Source of the DNA: Allobosea sp. 117
Lineage (GTDB): Bacteria > Pseudomonadota > Alphaproteobacteria > Rhizobiales > Xanthobacteraceae
Length of the DNA stretch: 64,000 nucleotides
NCBI RefSeq assembly: GCF_000702305.1
Contig: NZ_JNLC01000010.1
Coordinates: forward strand, 806,001-870,000
Direction: 5' to 3'
The translations under genes and the position numbers were made by a program. The stretch's first letter is position 1. The number at the start of each line of letters is the position of its first letter. The notes under the pieces were generated by a model. That model saw nothing but the letters and a program-made list of their open reading frames with translations. It had not been told where the DNA came from and searched no databases. Shown here piece by piece: positions 29,862-38,364 of the stretch.

Positions 29862-30389
29862 ATGGCAGAGCAGGCAAACGCGGTCTCCACGGTCGCCGGC
29901 GAGATCCTGGTCCGTCAGCCGGGCGAGGCCGTCAGCTACTGGCAGCCGGTACCGGCGAACGGCCATATCGAGGTGATCTTCGCGCCCGAATCGGTGCCCA
30001 TGGAGCACCCCATCGGATTCGGCACCCAGACGGTACCCCCGGGCGGCTATGTGCGCGAGCATGCACATGACCGCAACGAGGAGGTCATCTACGTGCTGCG
30101 CGGCAAGGGCCGTGCGGTGGTCGATGGGGTGAACCATCCGATGCAGCCGGGCTCGGCCTTCTTCATCGGCAAGAACCGCCGGCACATGTTCATCAACGAG
30201 GGCACCGAGGATATCGTCTGGACCTGGCTCATCGTGCCGAACGGCCTCGAGGACTTCTTCCGCCTCATCGGCCGCGACCGGGTCGACGGCGAGCCGGCCC
30301 CCGAGCCGTTCCCGCGCCCGGAGAACGTGCTGCAGATCGAGCGCGACACCGTCTTCGCGGCGCCGCCGGTCGACCAGCGCCAACCCTGA
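29862..30389 (+). CDS. Cupin domain protein
   Basis: This 175-residue single-cupin protein has the metal-binding motif 'EHAHDRNEEVIYVLRGKG' (two His, one Glu) in the first cupin box and 'NRRHMFINEG' (His) in the second. Cupins of this kind may be isomerases, dioxygenases or sugar/amino-acid-binding proteins, so the activity is not assigned. I chose the ATG at 29862 (MAEQANAV), since the frame upstream lies in the operator region. It is the first gene of the nine-gene catabolic operon opposite the GntR gene. Confidence 0.87.
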   Translation: MAEQANAVSTVAGEILVRQPGEAVSYWQPVPANGHIEVIFAPESVPMEHPIGFGTQTVPPGGYVREHAHDRNEEVIYVLRGKGRAVVDGVNHPMQPGSAFFIGKNRRHMFINEGTEDIVWTWLIVPNGLEDFFRLIGRDRVDGEPAPEPFPRPENVLQIERDTVFAAPPVDQRQP

Positions 30390-30446
30390 CTGCGGCGCCG
30401 GGCCTCTTCCGTCCGGCAGCGTTCATCCATCGAGGTCGAGGACACT

Positions 30447-31214
30447 ATGCGTCTGAAGGATAAGACGGCCATCATCACCGGCTCGGCGGCGGGCATCGGT
30501 GAGGCGGCGGCGGAGCTGTTCGTGCGTGAGGGAGCGCGGGTTCTGCTCGCCGACCGCAACGGGGAAGGCGTCCGCGAGCTCGCGCAGCGGCTCGGTCCGC
30601 AGGCGGCGGCGATCGAGGCCGACGTCAGCAGCAGCGCCGAGGTGAAGCGGATGGTGGATACCGCCGTCGAGCGCTTCGGCCGCCTCGACATCCTCGCCAA
30701 CAATGCCGGCTACGGCATTCCCGGCACGGTGGTCGACACCGAGGAGGACGCCTGGGACGCGCTGATGGCGGTGAACCTCAAGGGCGTGTTCCTGTGCAGC
30801 AAATACGCCATCCCGGTGATGGCGGCGCAGGGTGGTGGCACCATCGTCAACACCGCCTCCAACGTGGCGAACATGGGCATCTACGACCGCGCCGCCTATT
30901 GCGCCTCCAAGGGCGGCGTCGCGGCGCTCACCAAGGCCATGGCGCTCGACCATGCCGACCAGAACATCCGGGTGAACTGCGTGGCGCCGGGCGTCACCTG
31001 GTCGACCTATTTCGACGGGATGGTCGCCACCCACCCCGATCCGGAAGGCTTCAAGCACAAGCTCAAGGCGCGCTCGCCGATGCATCGCTGGGCGCAGCCG
31101 GTCGAGATCGCCAACGCGATCCTCTGGCTCGCCTCGGACGAGGCCTCCTTCGCCACCGGCGCGATGTTCACCGTGGACGGCGGCATGTCGTCCTGGTGCG
31201 GCGCGCCGCGGTGA
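30447..31214 (+). CDS. SDR family oxidoreductase
   Basis: This 255-residue classical SDR has the nucleotide-binding glycine motif 'TGSAAGIGEAAA' and 'LLADRNG' (Asp at the end of beta-2, favouring NAD). It also has 'NNAGYG' and the catalytic Ser/Tyr/Lys in 'NTASNVANMG' and 'YCASKGG'. A GAGGA ribosome site precedes the ATG. As second gene of the operon it probably oxidises a hydroxyl group on the catabolic intermediate (inference). Confidence 0.92.
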   Translation: MRLKDKTAIITGSAAGIGEAAAELFVREGARVLLADRNGEGVRELAQRLGPQAAAIEADVSSSAEVKRMVDTAVERFGRLDILANNAGYGIPGTVVDTEEDAWDALMAVNLKGVFLCSKYAIPVMAAQGGGTIVNTASNVANMGIYDRAAYCASKGGVAALTKAMALDHADQNIRVNCVAPGVTWSTYFDGMVATHPDPEGFKHKLKARSPMHRWAQPVEIANAILWLASDEASFATGAMFTVDGGMSSWCGAPR

Positions 31215-31284
31215 CCGACGGGCCGGAGGCCGCAAGCGGGGCAGGGCGCGGGATGGAGCAGGGACGGCGCGGGGGGCGGGTCGG

Positions 31285-32100
31285 ATGACGGGGTTGCCGG
31301 ACGCACGGCCGCCCGCGAGGCATGTCGGGCTGATCGGCTTCGGCGCGATCGGCCGCGACGTGTATGCGCGCCTCGCCGCCGACGCCTCCCTCCGGCAGAC
31401 GGTGCTGATCCGCCGTTCCACCTCGAGGCAGATCGCTGCGCCCGGCGCGGCGGTGGTCGGCGACGTCGCCGCCCTCGTCGCGGCGCGCCCCGATCTCGTC
31501 GTCGAGGCGGCCGGGCAGTCGGCGGTGGCGGAATTCGGACCCGCCATCCTCGCCGCGGGCATCAGCCTCATCGTCGCCTCGTCCGGCGCTCTCGGCGATG
31601 CCGGCCTCATGCAGGCGCTGGCCGGGGCGGCCGAGCGGGGCGGGGCGCGGCTGATCGTGCCCTCGGGCGCGATCGGCGGGCTCGACTATCTCGCCGCGCT
31701 CCACGACGAGCCGGATGCGCGCGTCGTCTACACCTCGCGCAAGCCGGTCGCCGCCTGGGCCGCCGAGCTCGCCGCGCTCGGGCAGGATCCGGCGGCGCTC
31801 GCCGCGCCCTTCACGCTGTTCGAGGGCGGTGCCGCCGAAGCGGCGCGGCTCTATCCGCGCAACCTGAATGCAGGCCTCACCGTGGCGCTCGCCGCCGGCG
31901 CGCAGCGCACTACGGTGCGGGTGATCGCCGACCCCGCGGTCGCCCACAACACCCATGAGATCGAGGTGGAGAGCGCCTTCGGCACCGCCGCGATGCGCTT
32001 CGCCAATCTCCCCTCGGCGATCAATCCGAAGACCTCCGCCCTGACCGCGCCGAGCCTCGTCGCGGCGGTGCGGCGCTTCTTCGCCACCGTGGTGATCTGA
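31285..32100 (+). CDS. Aspartate dehydrogenase-like protein (NadX/AspDH family)
   Basis: This 271-residue protein has a Rossmann start ('VGLIGFGAIGRDVYARL', residues 14-30). The aspartate dehydrogenase motifs follow: 'VVEAAGQSAVAEFGPAIL', 'VASSGALGDAGLM', 'VPSGAIGGLDYLAAL', the active-site His in 'AHNTHEIEVE' and 'NPKTSALTAPS'. AspDH deaminates L-aspartate to oxaloacetate (or iminoaspartate for NAD synthesis) with NAD(P)+. No nadA or nadC lies nearby, so a catabolic role on aspartate or a methyl/hydroxy-aspartate is more likely (inference). It is the third gene of the operon. Confidence 0.86.
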   Translation: MTGLPDARPPARHVGLIGFGAIGRDVYARLAADASLRQTVLIRRSTSRQIAAPGAAVVGDVAALVAARPDLVVEAAGQSAVAEFGPAILAAGISLIVASSGALGDAGLMQALAGAAERGGARLIVPSGAIGGLDYLAALHDEPDARVVYTSRKPVAAWAAELAALGQDPAALAAPFTLFEGGAAEAARLYPRNLNAGLTVALAAGAQRTTVRVIADPAVAHNTHEIEVESAFGTAAMRFANLPSAINPKTSALTAPSLVAAVRRFFATVVI

Positions 32101-32118
32101 AAGGAATTGCTCCCGGCC

Positions 32119-33345
32119 ATGTCGCGCATCCTCATCATCGGCGCCGGGATCATCGGCCTGTGCTGCGCGCGCGCCCTGCGCGCCGACGGCCATGACGTCG
32201 TCGTGCTCGACCGCGATCCGCCGGGCGACAAGTGCTCCTTCGGCAATGCCGGCGGCCTCGGCATCACCGAATTCATCCCGGCCTCGGTGCCGGGCCTCGC
32301 CTGGAAGGTGCCGGGCTGGCTCGTCGATCCGCTCGGGCCCCTGTCGCTGCGCGTTGCGCATTTCCCCAAGCTGGTGCCGTGGCTGCTGCGCTTCCTGAAG
32401 TCCGGCACCTGGCCGGGGGTCGGGCGCATCACCGCCGCCCTCGCGCCGCTCGCCGGGCGGACCTATGACGACATGCTGCCCCTGCTCGCCGAGCTCGGGC
32501 TGATGGACGATCTGCATCGGGTCGGCGCGCTCTGGGTCTACGACACGGCGGAAGGCTTCGCGGCGGATGCGCGCTTCCGCGAGCTGCGCCGGCGCTACGG
32601 CGTCGTCTGCGAGGAGATCGACGGCGCCGAGGCGCGGCGCATGGAGCCGGCGCTGAGCGCGAGCGTGCAATACGCGATGTTCACCCCGCAATGGTCGCAC
32701 GTCTCCGACCCGAAGCGCATCGTCGACCGGCTGCGCGAGCATGTCGAGCAGCGCGGCGTGGCCATCATCCGCGGCGAGGCCGAGGCCATCGCCGGCACCG
32801 AGCTGATGCTCGCCGATGGCCGGCGCCTTGCCTTCGACCGGCTGGTGGTCGCCGCCGGCGCCTGGTCGAGCCGCTTCGCCGCCCAGCTCGGCGACCGCGT
32901 GCTGCTGGAGAGCGAGCGCGGCTACAACACGACGCTGCCGGAACCGGGGATCACGCTCGGCCGCGAGATCATCTTCGCCGAGCGCGCCTTCGTGGCGACG
33001 CCGCTGGATATGGGCCTGCGCATCGGCGGCGCCGCCGAGTTCGCGGGGCTCGACGCGCCGCCCAACTATGCGCGCTCCGACGCCCTCGCCGAGCTGGGAC
33101 GCCGCTATCTGCCGGGGCTCAACACCAAGGGCGGCACCCGCTGGATGGGCCACCGCCCGACCACGGCGGATTCCATGCCGGTGATCGGCCGCTCGCCGAA
33201 GCGCCCCGACATCGTCTACGCCTTCGGCCACGGCCATACCGGGCTCACCTTCGGCCCGACCACGGGGCGGCTCGTCGCCGAGCTGATCGCCGACCGTCCG
33301 ACCGCCGTCGACGTCGCTCCCTTCTCGATCGCCCGCTTCCAGTAG
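32119..33345 (+). CDS. FAD-dependent D-amino acid dehydrogenase-like protein (DAO/DadA family)
   Basis: This 408-residue flavoprotein begins MSRILIIGAGIIGLCCARAL, a dinucleotide-binding GxGxxG site with the ribose-binding acidic residue in 'VVLDRDPPGDKCSFGNAGG'. The DAO-family C-terminal motif is 'VYAFGHGHTGLTFGPTTG', and 'RWMGHRPTTADSMPVIG' binds flavin and substrate. DadA-type enzymes oxidise D-amino acids to 2-oxo acids. Next to a 4-hydroxyproline-epimerase-like gene, the natural substrate could be cis-4-hydroxy-D-proline (family precedent) or a related cyclic amino acid. The ATG at 32119 is preferred over the TTG at 32107, which has no room for a ribosome site. Confidence 0.87.
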   Translation: MSRILIIGAGIIGLCCARALRADGHDVVVLDRDPPGDKCSFGNAGGLGITEFIPASVPGLAWKVPGWLVDPLGPLSLRVAHFPKLVPWLLRFLKSGTWPGVGRITAALAPLAGRTYDDMLPLLAELGLMDDLHRVGALWVYDTAEGFAADARFRELRRRYGVVCEEIDGAEARRMEPALSASVQYAMFTPQWSHVSDPKRIVDRLREHVEQRGVAIIRGEAEAIAGTELMLADGRRLAFDRLVVAAGAWSSRFAAQLGDRVLLESERGYNTTLPEPGITLGREIIFAERAFVATPLDMGLRIGGAAEFAGLDAPPNYARSDALAELGRRYLPGLNTKGGTRWMGHRPTTADSMPVIGRSPKRPDIVYAFGHGHTGLTFGPTTGRLVAELIADRPTAVDVAPFSIARFQ

Positions 33346-33356
33346 AGGTCCGCCCG

Positions 33357-34358
33357 ATGAACCCGCATACCTTCCTCTGCGTCGACGCCCACACCTGCGG
33401 CAACCCGGTGCGTGTGGTCGCCGGCGGCGGTCCGCTGCTGCCGAACGTCTCGATGGCCGAGAAGCGGCAGATATTTCTCCGCGACCATGACTGGGTGCGC
33501 CAGGCGCTGATGTTCGAGCCGCGCGGCCATGACGCGATGTCCGGATCGATCCTCTATCCGCCTTCCCGCGAGGATTGCGAGCTCGGCGTGCTGTTCATCG
33601 AGACCTCGGGCTGCCTGCCGATGTGCGGGCACGGCACCATCGGCACCGTGACGGTGGCGCTGGAGCAGGGCTTCGTGGTGCCGCGCACCGAGGGCCGCCT
33701 CGCGCTGGAGGTGCCGGCCGGCAAGGTGGAGGTCGAATACACGCGCAACGGCCGCTTCGTCGATCAGGTGCGGCTGTTCAACATCCCGTCCTACCTGCAC
33801 GCCGAGGGCGTGACGGTCGACGTGCCGGGCTTCGGCGAGCTCATCGTCGACGTCTCCTATGGCGGCAACTACTACGCCATCGTCGAGCCGCAGAAGAACT
33901 GGGCCGGCCTCGATTCCATGAACGCCGAGGCGATCCTGAAATGGAGCCCGGTCGTGCGCGAGGCCGTTCAGAAGGCGGTGGCGCCGGTCCACCCCGAGGA
34001 CCCGCGCATCAACGGCGTCAGCCACGTGATGTGGGCGGACGGGCCGAAGCATCCCGAGGCGCATGCGCGCAACGTGGTGTTCTTCGGCGCCAAGGGCATC
34101 GACCGCTCGCCCTGCGGCACCGGTACCTCCTCGCGCATGGCGCAGCGCGTCGCCAAGGGGCTTTTGAAGGTCGGCGACGACTTCGTGCATGAGAGCATCA
34201 TCGGCACCCTGTTCCACGGCCGGGTCGAGAGCGCCGCCGAGGTCGCGGGACGCCCCGCCATCCGCCCGAGCATCGGCGGCTGGGCGCGGATTCACGGCCA
34301 CAACACCATCACCGTGGACGAGCGCGACCCGCTCGCCTTCGGCTTCCAGATCGCCTGA
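33357..34358 (+). CDS. Proline racemase family protein, 4-hydroxyproline 2-epimerase type
   Basis: This 333-residue proline racemase-superfamily enzyme has both catalytic cysteines: C90 in 'GCLPMCGHGTIGTV' and C253 in 'DRSPCGTGTSSRM'. The Cys/Cys pair means two-base racemisation or epimerisation rather than dehydration. 'MCGHGTIG' is typical of 4-hydroxyproline 2-epimerases. It would convert trans-4-hydroxy-L-proline to cis-4-hydroxy-D-proline, feeding the DadA-like enzyme just upstream (11 bases away). The later genes of the standard hydroxyproline route (deaminase and semialdehyde dehydrogenase) are not seen here, so the true substrate may differ. Confidence 0.87.
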   Translation: MNPHTFLCVDAHTCGNPVRVVAGGGPLLPNVSMAEKRQIFLRDHDWVRQALMFEPRGHDAMSGSILYPPSREDCELGVLFIETSGCLPMCGHGTIGTVTVALEQGFVVPRTEGRLALEVPAGKVEVEYTRNGRFVDQVRLFNIPSYLHAEGVTVDVPGFGELIVDVSYGGNYYAIVEPQKNWAGLDSMNAEAILKWSPVVREAVQKAVAPVHPEDPRINGVSHVMWADGPKHPEAHARNVVFFGAKGIDRSPCGTGTSSRMAQRVAKGLLKVGDDFVHESIIGTLFHGRVESAAEVAGRPAIRPSIGGWARIHGHNTITVDERDPLAFGFQIA

Positions 34359-34368
34359 GGAGGGCGTC

Positions 34369-34683
34369 GTGATCGTTGAGGAGCGCGACTACCACATCGT
34401 GCCGGGCCGCATGGGCGATTTCCTGAAAGCCTATGAGACGCTCGGCCTCGACATACAGAAGCGGTTCCTTGGTGAGTTCATCGGCCATTTCGTCACCGAT
34501 ATCGGCGAACTCAACCACGTCGTCGCGCTGTGGCGCTACGAGAGCATGGCAGACCGCGAGGAGCGCCGCGCCCGCATGCTCGCCCATCCGCCATGGCAGG
34601 ACTATCTTGGCGCCATCAAGGGCATGATCGAGCGCCAGCAGAACCGCATCCTCGTGCCGACCTCGATCTCGCCGATGCGCTGA
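34369..34683 (+). CDS. NIPSNAP family protein
   Basis: This roughly 104-residue ferredoxin-like alpha/beta-barrel protein has a GTG start preceded by AGGAGG at a 5-base spacing. The NIPSNAP pattern is clear: 'EERDYHIVPGRMGDFLKAYE', 'GHFVTDIGELNHVVALWRYES' and 'MLAHPPWQDYLGAIK'. NIPSNAP proteins occur with many catabolic genes, but their chemistry is not settled; small-molecule isomerase or carrier roles are suspected. It lies between the epimerase and cobalamin-protein genes. Confidence 0.86.
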   Translation: MIVEERDYHIVPGRMGDFLKAYETLGLDIQKRFLGEFIGHFVTDIGELNHVVALWRYESMADREERRARMLAHPPWQDYLGAIKGMIERQQNRILVPTSISPMR

Positions 34684-34698
34684 GATGGGCCGCCCGCG

Positions 34699-36480
34699 AT
34701 GACCGCCCCGCCTCCCTCCCGCGACGAGCTGATCCCGCCGGATTTGCGGCCGGGCCGCGAGCTGCTGGAGGAGGGGCGTCGCCTCGCGCGCGACTGGAGC
34801 GTCGGCCGCAACGCCTTCCTCGATGAGAAGGGCGTCGCCTGCGAGGCGGACTACAAGCGGCGCATGGCGGGCGAGGGCCGCATCATGCAGCACGCCCATA
34901 TCGGCTTCCGCTCGGTGGAGCGCACCGTCACCGCCATCGCCGAGGTGCACGAGACCTGCGCGAAGCGCGGTGTCGGGGTGGACCGTTTCGGCATCACCCT
35001 CGACTGGTCGATGGGCTACCCGCCGGAGATGCGCAAGGGCAGCCGGCGCGGCACCGGCATCGTGCTCGATGCGCCAGAGGATTTCGCGCGCATCACCAAT
35101 GCCGCGCCCGCCGCCGCGCATTTCGGCGATTTCATGCTCGGCCTGCCCGGCGCGCTGGCCAATGCGAAAGGTGCGATCGCCGCCGGCGCCACCGCGATCG
35201 GCAATCTCGGCCAGTATTTCACCTTCCGCATGCCGGACTGGGATGACGACGTCGCCACCACCGAAGCGACCGTCACCGCGCTAGGTCTCATCGCCGCCCA
35301 GCCGGTCGAGATCCTGGTGCATTCCAATCTCGACGACGGTTTCGCCGGGCTGTTCGCCGACATGGCCTCGGCGCTCGGCATGGTCATCGTCGAGAAGCAC
35401 ATCGTCGAGACGCTGATCGGCGCTCGCGCCTCCCACTGCTTCGGCCACCACTACACGGCGCCGCGCGTGCGCATGGCGTTCCACCGCGCGCTGACGCAGG
35501 TGAGCGACACGCCGGGCACCATGATGTTCGGCAACACGGTGAGCTACAAATCCACCCCCGCCGGCAATTATGCGAGCCTTGCCTCCTATCTGCAGGCGGA
35601 TGTGTGGGCGCTGGCGCGGCTGAATTCCGGCCATGCGGTCAATCCGGTGCCGGTGACCGAGAACGAGCGCATCCCCGACATCGACGAGATCATCGACGCA
35701 CAGACCTTCGCCGCCCGGCTCGCCGAGCACGCTCTGGCCTCGCGCGACCTCGTCGACCTCGCTCCCGTCGACGAAATGGCCGGGAGGCTGGTCGAGGGCG
35801 GCCGGCTTTTCGCCTCCCGCCTGCTGGCAGGATTGCAGGAGATCGGCATCGACACATCCGACGCCGCCGAGCTGATGCTCGCCTTGCGCCGCATCGGCCC
35901 GAAGCGGCTCGAGGCCGCCTTCGGCGCCGGCGCGCCGGACCCCGCCGCCTGGAGCGGGCGCAGCTCGGTGGCGCTCGCCGAATGGGTTGAGGAACTGGAG
36001 CACGAGGCGCGTCGCTGGGCCGACGCCGTTCCGGATCTGGCCCGACTCGCTATTTCCAGAAGCCGGCTAAAGGTCTGTGTCGCTTCCAGCGACGTGCACG
36101 AGCACGGCCGGAACCTGATCGCCCGCACGCTTAGCCATCTCGATGTCGAGGTGGTCGATGCCGGCACGTCGGTCGATGCCGACGACCTCGTCGCCGTTGC
36201 GCTGGACAGCGGCGCCGACGTCATCGCCATCTCGACCTATAACGGCATCGCGCTCCGCTATGCCGGCGAGGTGAAGCAGACGCTGGCCCGGGCCGGTCAG
36301 CGCCTGCCCGTATGCATCGGCGGCCGGCTGAACCAGGTGCCGGACGATACCAATTCCGGCCTGCCCGTCGATGTCACCGCCGACATAGAGAAGCTCGGCG
36401 TCGTGCCCTGCGCCACGCCGGCGGCGCTCGTCGACGTACTCTCGTCTCTTGCCGCCCGCCTCGCCGAACGATCCTCCTGA
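34699..36480 (+). CDS. Cobalamin-binding mutase-like protein (glutamate-mutase-like barrel plus B12 domain)
   Basis: This 593-residue protein has two parts. Residues 1-450 form a large region reminiscent of B12-dependent mutase barrels (mutE-like): 'QHAHIGFRSVERT' near residue 64, 'WSMGYPPEMRKGSRRGTG', 'HCFGHHYTAPRVR', and 'GTMMFGNTVSY' with a tryptic Thr/Tyr-rich loop. Residues 455-585 form a cobalamin-binding domain with D465-x-H467-x-x-G470 (His467 would be the lower axial ligand), 'IAISTYNG' and 'CIGGRLNQ'. The fused domains suggest a carbon-skeleton mutase acting on an amino acid. I know of no characterised member. It sits between two proline-racemase homologues and co-occurs with an aspartate dehydrogenase-like gene, so a methylaspartate- or glutamate-type rearrangement is conceivable (inference). 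Confidence 0.78.
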   Translation: MTAPPPSRDELIPPDLRPGRELLEEGRRLARDWSVGRNAFLDEKGVACEADYKRRMAGEGRIMQHAHIGFRSVERTVTAIAEVHETCAKRGVGVDRFGITLDWSMGYPPEMRKGSRRGTGIVLDAPEDFARITNAAPAAAHFGDFMLGLPGALANAKGAIAAGATAIGNLGQYFTFRMPDWDDDVATTEATVTALGLIAAQPVEILVHSNLDDGFAGLFADMASALGMVIVEKHIVETLIGARASHCFGHHYTAPRVRMAFHRALTQVSDTPGTMMFGNTVSYKSTPAGNYASLASYLQADVWALARLNSGHAVNPVPVTENERIPDIDEIIDAQTFAARLAEHALASRDLVDLAPVDEMAGRLVEGGRLFASRLLAGLQEIGIDTSDAAELMLALRRIGPKRLEAAFGAGAPDPAAWSGRSSVALAEWVEELEHEARRWADAVPDLARLAISRSRLKVCVASSDVHEHGRNLIARTLSHLDVEVVDAGTSVDADDLVAVALDSGADVIAISTYNGIALRYAGEVKQTLARAGQRLPVCIGGRLNQVPDDTNSGLPVDVTADIEKLGVVPCATPAALVDVLSSLAARLAERSS

Positions 36481-36497
36481 ACGAAGGGATTCCCGCA

Positions 36498-37547
36498 ATG
36501 CGCTTCAGCCGTATGATCAATGTCGTCGGCGTCCACGCCGCCGGCGAGCTCAACGAGGTCATCACCGGGGGCGTGCGCGATGTGCCCGGCAGGACCATGT
36601 TCGAGAAGATGCAATATGTGCAGAAGCACCAGGACGAGCTGCGCAAGTTCCTGCTGAACGAGCCGCGTGGGCGCGTCACGCAATGCGTGAATCTCGTGCT
36701 GCCGCCGACCACGCCCGAGGCGGATGCCGGCTTTGTTATCATCGAGTCCGACTATTACGTGCCGATGTCCGGCACCAACACGATCTGCACGGTTACCGCG
36801 CTGCTGGAGACGGGCATGATCCCGATGCAGGAGCCGGTGACCACGCTGACGCTGGAGGCGCCGGCGGGCCTCGTGAAGGTCACCGCCCAGTGCCGCGACG
36901 GCAAATGCGTGAATGTCACCTTCGACAATGTGGCGGGTTTCGTCTTCGCGCTCGACGCCAAGGTCGACGTGCCGGGCCTCGGCACCATCACCGTGGATGT
37001 CGCCTATGGCGGGATGATCTACTGCATCGTCGACGCCGCAAGCCTCGGCTACAAGCTGGAGCTGAAGGAGGCCGGCGATCTGGTCGAGGTTGGCGAGCGC
37101 ATCAAGAAGGCGGCGGCCGAGCAGATTCCCTGCGTGCATCCGGAAAATCCGGAAATCCACACCATCAACCAGACCCAGTTCGCCGGGCCGCTGGAGCGCA
37201 CCGAGCGCGGGCTGACCTCGAAGAACACGGTGATCGTCTCGCCGGGCCGGCACGACCGCTCGCCCTGCGGCACCGGCACCTCGGCGCGCATGGTGGTGCT
37301 GAACGCCAAGGGCCAGCTCGGCATTGACGAGACCTTCGTGCACCGCTCGCTGATCGGCACCGAGTTCATCGGCCGTCTGCGCGGCACCGCCGAGGTCGGC
37401 GGCAAGCCGGCCGTGCTGCCGACCATCACCGGGCCCGGCTGGATCACCGCCTTCCACCAATATGTGCTCGACCCGACCGACCCCTTCCCCGAGGGCTACC
37501 GGCTCGGCGACACCTGGCCGGGCTATACGGGCGAGCAGCCGATCTGA
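36498..37547 (+). CDS. Proline racemase family protein with Ser/Cys catalytic pair
   Basis: This 349-residue homologue of proline racemase has a different first catalytic residue: 'YYVPMSGTNTICTVTALLETG' has S91 where the epimerase nearby has C90. The second cysteine, C257 in 'DRSPCGTGTSARM', is kept. Ser/Cys members have been reported among hydroxyproline dehydratases and epimerases, but I cannot decide from sequence which this is. An AAGGGA ribosome site 8 bases upstream supports the ATG at 36498. It follows the cobalamin protein by 17 bases. Confidence 0.85.
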   Translation: MRFSRMINVVGVHAAGELNEVITGGVRDVPGRTMFEKMQYVQKHQDELRKFLLNEPRGRVTQCVNLVLPPTTPEADAGFVIIESDYYVPMSGTNTICTVTALLETGMIPMQEPVTTLTLEAPAGLVKVTAQCRDGKCVNVTFDNVAGFVFALDAKVDVPGLGTITVDVAYGGMIYCIVDAASLGYKLELKEAGDLVEVGERIKKAAAEQIPCVHPENPEIHTINQTQFAGPLERTERGLTSKNTVIVSPGRHDRSPCGTGTSARMVVLNAKGQLGIDETFVHRSLIGTEFIGRLRGTAEVGGKPAVLPTITGPGWITAFHQYVLDPTDPFPEGYRLGDTWPGYTGEQPI

Positions 37548-37558
37548 AGGACCGGACC

Positions 37559-38356
37559 ATGAGCGAGATCGTCGCCTCCGATGACTGCCGCATCCATTAC
37601 GAGGTCGCCGGCGCCGGCGAGCCGGTGGTGCTGATCCCCGGCCTCGGCGGCGACGGGCGCTTCTGGGAGCCGGTGGCGGCGCATCTCGCGGACCGCTTCC
37701 GGCTGATCATGGTCGACCATCGTGGCGCCGGCCGCAGCGACCGGCCGCCCGGGCCTTACACGATCGCCCGCATCGCCGCGGATGTGCTGGAGATCATGGA
37801 CGCCGAGGGCTGCGAGAGCGCCCATCTGGTCGGCCACTCGACTGGCGGCACGGTGGTGCAGACGATCGCCCTCGACGCGCCCTTGCGCGCGCGGCGCATC
37901 GTCATCTCGGGAAGCTGGCCGGGGCCGGATGCGCGTTTCCGCGCGCTGTTCAGGGCACGGCTCGCGCTGCTGGAGGCGGAGCAGGCGGAAATCTATCAGG
38001 CCTTCACTCATGTGCTGGGCTACGACGCGGACTGGATCGACGCGCACGAGGCCGAGTTGGAGGCCGCCGTGGCGCGCGCGCCGCAGGGTCTAGCCCCGCT
38101 CGACGTCGCCGCCGCCCGCATTCGCATGCTGCTGGAGTTCGATCGCAGCGCCGACATCGCCGGCATTCGCGCGCCGACGCTGGTGATCGGCGCGCGCGAC
38201 GACGAGATGACCCTGTTCCGCCAGTCCGAGCTGCTGGCGGCGGCGATCCCCGGCGCGCGGCTCGCCGAGCTCTCCGGCGGGCACTTTTACCCGCGCACCC
38301 GTGCGAGCCAGATGGCCGCGCTGCTGGCCGGGTTTCTCGGTGAGGGCTGCGGATAA
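37559..38356 (+). CDS. Alpha/beta hydrolase
   Basis: This 265-residue alpha/beta hydrolase has the nucleophile elbow in 'LVGHSTGGTVVQT' (Ser in GHSTGG), an oxyanion region 'LIPGLGGDGRFWEPVA', the likely acid in 'IGARDDEMTL' and the terminal His in 'LSGGHFYPR'. It probably hydrolyses an ester, lactone or C-C bond late in the operon's pathway. It is the last gene of the nine-gene operon and is followed by a palindromic repeat element. The substrate is unknown. Confidence 0.88.
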   Translation: MSEIVASDDCRIHYEVAGAGEPVVLIPGLGGDGRFWEPVAAHLADRFRLIMVDHRGAGRSDRPPGPYTIARIAADVLEIMDAEGCESAHLVGHSTGGTVVQTIALDAPLRARRIVISGSWPGPDARFRALFRARLALLEAEQAEIYQAFTHVLGYDADWIDAHEAELEAAVARAPQGLAPLDVAAARIRMLLEFDRSADIAGIRAPTLVIGARDDEMTLFRQSELLAAAIPGARLAELSGGHFYPRTRASQMAALLAGFLGEGCG

Positions 38357-38364
38357 AGCGGCAA

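Noticed and set aside
31285..32100. NadX for NAD biosynthesis
   Set aside because: There are no nadA or nadC genes nearby. It sits in a catabolic operon under a GntR-controlled promoter.
31168..33237. Long minus-strand frame (about 689 codons) opposite the AspDH-like and DadA-like genes
   Set aside because: It is a compositional shadow; the plus-strand genes have cofactor motifs.
32119..34358. Standard hydroxyproline degradation operon
   Set aside because: The epimerase and DadA-like pair fits, but the deaminase (DapA-type) and alpha-ketoglutarate semialdehyde dehydrogenase genes are absent here.
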